Source of the DNA: Dactylonectria macrodidyma
Taxonomy: Eukaryota; Ascomycota; Sordariomycetes; Hypocreales; Nectriaceae
Reading direction: 5' to 3'
DNA: 64,000 nucleotides
NCBI GenBank assembly: GCA_020744425.1
Contig: JAGMUV010000012.1
Location: 992,001 to 1,056,000 of the forward strand
Shown here: in pieces, positions 61,446 to 64,000 of the stretch
Position numbering within the stretch: the first letter of the stretch is position 1
Layout of the letters: each line of letters opens with the position of its first letter
The notes under the pieces: model-generated
Database searches by the model: none
Told to the model about the DNA's origin: nothing
Seen by the model: only the letters and a program-made list of their open reading frames with translations
Position numbers and translations under genes: made by a program

Positions 61446-62270
61446 ATGCGCTTCTCAGTCACGGCGAGTCTTCTCTTAGGCCAGGCGATGTCTGCCCTCG
61501 CTACTGGCATCACCTTGCCGCTCTATTTATATCCCTCCAACGGAGCTGCTACTTGGCAGCCCGCCTTTAACGCCATCTCGTCTAATTCTAAGATCCCGTG
61601 GCTGGCCATTGTCAACCCATCAAACGGCCCTGGCTCTACCGGCAAACCTGGTAATAACGACCCGAACTATATCACCGGCACATCTAAGCTCAATAGCTAC
61701 TCCAACGTTAAAACTATCGGCTATGTTTATACCAGCTACGCTAAGATGCCGCTCCGTAAGCTTAAGGACACAATCACTACATGGAGCAAGTGGTCTACCT
61801 ACTCCGGGGCCAATATCGCCGTGCATGGCATCTTCTTCGACGAGTGTAGTACCGCCAATTTTGACTACCTTAATCAGGCTATTACATTCGCGCGTGGGGC
61901 CTTCGGTAATGGCATTATCACGGTGTGCAACTTCGGCACTAAGGCTGGTGCCAAATTTTACACAATTTGCGATGTGGTAGTCGCCTTCGAGAGCTGCCTC
62001 AACTGTCCCGACGGGCCGCCGTATATGGACCAGGCGACGCTAAGCAATAACATCCCTAGCGGCTATATGACCCAGGGCGCTATAATCCTGAACCGGTTTA
62101 CTGGTACATCTGCAGATGGTAGGGTGGCGAATCAGGCGCTGATTAATGAGTATGTCCAGACTATGAAGCAAAATGGTCTAGGGTGGTTTTACTTTGCATC
62201 GGCTGGTTATGATTCTCTTACTACTCTACCAGCGACTGTTGGAGCTGACGCTGCTGCGCTAGCTGCTTGA
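61446..62270 (+). CDS. spherulin-4 family secreted protein (GH135-like)
   Basis: There is a single exon of 274 residues. A signal peptide (MRFSVTASLLLGQAMSALAT) precedes a domain starting ITLPLYLYPSNGAATWQPAF, the classic spherulin-4 opening of a TIM-barrel-like fold. Further conserved parts are IPWLAIVNPSNGPG, YVYTSYAKMPL, GIFFDECS (Asp132, Glu133) and GWFYFASAGYDSLTTLP. The GIFFDE acidic pair matches the catalytic site position of Sph3, the GH135 enzyme that cleaves galactosaminogalactan in the cell wall matrix. The protein is therefore probably a secreted polysaccharide hydrolase, though many family members are untested. A TATA-like tatatataag lies at 61361-61370, about 75 bases upstream. 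Confidence 0.88.
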   Translation: MRFSVTASLLLGQAMSALATGITLPLYLYPSNGAATWQPAFNAISSNSKIPWLAIVNPSNGPGSTGKPGNNDPNYITGTSKLNSYSNVKTIGYVYTSYAKMPLRKLKDTITTWSKWSTYSGANIAVHGIFFDECSTANFDYLNQAITFARGAFGNGIITVCNFGTKAGAKFYTICDVVVAFESCLNCPDGPPYMDQATLSNNIPSGYMTQGAIILNRFTGTSADGRVANQALINEYVQTMKQNGLGWFYFASAGYDSLTTLPATVGADAAALAA

Positions 62271-62396
62271 GTGGATATAGGATTGTAGAGCTGCGTGTCC
62301 TATGTAATATCTCTCTCCTTGTCCTAGCATTAGGGTCTATACATGCCTAGCCGCAAGTCCTTAAATCGCCTACTACTACTATAACAAGGGTTGCGT

Positions 62397-64000
62397 GTAA
62401 TTCGATCAAATAATTCGATCAAATCAGTTGAGAAAAGTGCGGCTGGGTTGTGCTTGTGTCGTGTGGGACTTAGTGAAATCGCAAGTACAGTGCCCATTGG
62501 ACGTTTAAATGCAACAAAATTCTACTACATTTCTTACAACAAAGATTACATCAATCGATAGATATAATCATAATAAGTATATTATGATTAAAAAGGCTTT
62601 TTTAACTGATAAAGTAGTATTTTATTCTCGATCAAAGATGAAAATTGTAACGGGCTGTGCCCGTAGGTGGCCTGGGGAACCCTCGGCCTTTCGTGGCCCA
62701 CTTTTTACCTTTAAGCCACCATAACAAGTATATTTATGGATGGACCTCCTCTACTCCCTTTTTCTTCTTCTTCTTTCCTTAAGTTTGGTATACTCTGTAG
62801 AGTGGCCTAGCTAGTTGCAATACACTACCTTGAGACCGTTACATTGAGACAACAAGGCCGGGAAAGGCCTATCAGTGTACACTGGGTAGCCAGGTTCATG
62901 AAACGACATTCGACCATAAAGACGAAGATAGGGAAGCGTCAGGAGGCATCGAGGTTCAATTCCTTTACTCCAATGGCCGTCAATTGGTACTTTGATATCC
63001 GGGAAAGCGAGTACGGCTGGATCAAGCCTGAGAACACAGTTAATGTTGATGAGGGCGGTATCATGGCTGGATTTAGTGAGTATTTATCATTTTTGTCATA
63101 AAACTCACTAATACATTCCGAATACAGGCTTGGATTCCTTGGTTATCGGCAGTAGCGATCCCAAGAGGAGGGCCTTCCTCAAAGGCTCTCAGTCCCGCGC
63201 TTGGACTAGCTTTATAGAAGCCGTGACTGCAGATGGCCGTCTTCTGAAACCAGGGATTATTTTCAAGGGCAAAGAACTTCAACAGCAGTGGTTTATCGAT
63301 GAGTTCAAGGAGATAGCCGACTGGTATTATATCACTTCTGAAAACGGCTGGACAGATAACCACATCGCAGTTGAGTAGCTCAAAGAAGTCTATCTACCTC
63401 AAACCCAACCGGCAGATGAGTCTGATGCCAGACTTATTATATTAGATGGCCATGGAAGTCATGTATCTGCGAGTACCTGCCTGGTCTAAATCATAACTGT
63501 CGCTGACGCAAAATCCAGGATGAGTGGATGGCTACGTGCTTTTTGAACAACGTATATTGTTGTTACCTGCCGTCTCATTGCTCTCATGGCCTAAAACCAC
63601 TGGATAATGGCATTTTTAAAGCCTCCAAGGCTGCATATCGCAAGGAACTCCAAAAATTGGCAAGCCTGACTGATCCTGCGCCGGTGGATAAGGTCAACTT
63701 CATTAAGGCTTATGCCAAAGCCAGGGAACAAGGTATGACTAAGAAAAACATACTCTCAGGCTAGAGAGTGACTGGAAATTGGCCAATATCACGACGGAAA
63801 GCTCTCATACATCCAGAGATTCAGCCAGACAAGAAGGAAACTACGCCTGCATCAGAGGGCCTCAGAGACGAGCAACTCGACTCTGATAATACGCCAAAAA
63901 CCAGCCGTCATATCAGAGATCTGGGAAAAAACAAGAGCCCTTCGACCAGAAGACGGTATTCTGTGATATCGAAAGGGTTTGAAGCCCAAGAGTCAAAGAT
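62397..64000 (+). mobile_element. decayed pogo/Fot1-like DNA transposon (copy D, runs off the window)
   Basis: The left side begins with a tandem aattcgatcaaat pair at 62400-62427. From 62844 the transposase is readable in pieces: RPISVHWVARFMKRH, then ENTVNVDEGGIMAGF (first catalytic Asp), an intron at 63077-63127, GSQSRAWTSFIEAVTADGRL, LIILDGHGSHVS (second Asp), CYLPSHCSHGLKPLDNGIF (third Asp) and KVNFIKAYAKAREQG. In-frame TAG codons at 63376 and 63762 replace Trp codons found in relatives. The helix-turn-helix part is missing, replaced by an LTR-like block. The 3' end is outside the window. Confidence 0.78.
62646..62843. mobile_element. possible solo LTR inside pogo copy D
   Basis: The segment is 198 bp, begins TGTAACGGGCTG and ends GAGACCGTTACA. 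The ends form the inverted TGTAACGG/CCGTTACA pair typical of LTRs. The flanking pentamers (aaaat, ttgag) do not match, so the assignment is tentative. Confidence 0.5.

Noticed and set aside
1..64000. tRNA, rRNA and CRISPR arrays
   Set aside because: No cloverleaf-like gene, rRNA segment or spaced repeat array was seen; the regular arrays found are LTR motifs or tandem minisatellites.

Overview
This window comes from a filamentous ascomycete (Pezizomycotina). The host genes carry short GT-AG introns of about 50-60 bases. They include Zn2Cys6 and LUFS/LisH-type regulators, a spherulin-4 protein and fungal MFS sugar porters. Transposons of nearly every fungal class are packed between them. Old transposon copies are TA-rich and carry TGG-to-TAG stops, which fits RIP-like or methylation-driven decay. 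I cannot name the species.

Host genes. Positions 3.8-37.5 kb look like a fructan (inulin, levan, sucrose) utilisation cluster. An MFS hexose transporter (3831-5685, minus) is divergent from a secreted GH32 exo-fructanase (7422-9482). Beyond a 15.4 kb block of nested transposons lie a multi-span membrane protein (26742-27936), a second MFS transporter (29260-31051, minus), a GH32 enzyme without signal peptide (31689-33572), a Zn2Cys6 regulator (33580-35436, minus) and a DUF2961/GH172 enzyme (36124-37506). GH172 is the family of difructose dianhydride I synthase/hydrolase. A third MFS gene (48705-50488) is broken by one nonsense codon and abuts a hAT element. The other host genes are a short SomA/Flo8-like LisH protein (38755-39845, minus), a small cysteine-rich secreted protein (42164-42451, minus) and a spherulin-4/GH135 secreted protein (61446-62270).

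Mobile DNA. A fossil hAT element (9514-24966) holds four independent insertions, each with its own target duplication: a hAT MITE (10399-11091), a MULE with an intact transposase (12400-15266), a Ty3/Gypsy chromovirus with LTRs that read as identical (15453-23565) and a solo LTR (24063-24529). The chromovirus carries an antisense, spliced zinc-cluster gene between pol and its 3' LTR. Elsewhere there are two copies of an apparently non-coding retroposon with 14-17 bp target duplications and a (CAA)n tail (25175-26322 and 53876-55051), a second hAT family with an intact transposase (50801-55450), a better-preserved relative of the fossil hAT (45781-48712), several decayed pogo/Fot1-like copies, a Tc1-like element, two Pif1/Helitron helicase pieces, a TA-flanked MITE and further solo LTRs.

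No rRNA, tRNA or CRISPR array was recognised. Exon boundaries were placed by eye from splice consensus and reading-frame continuity.
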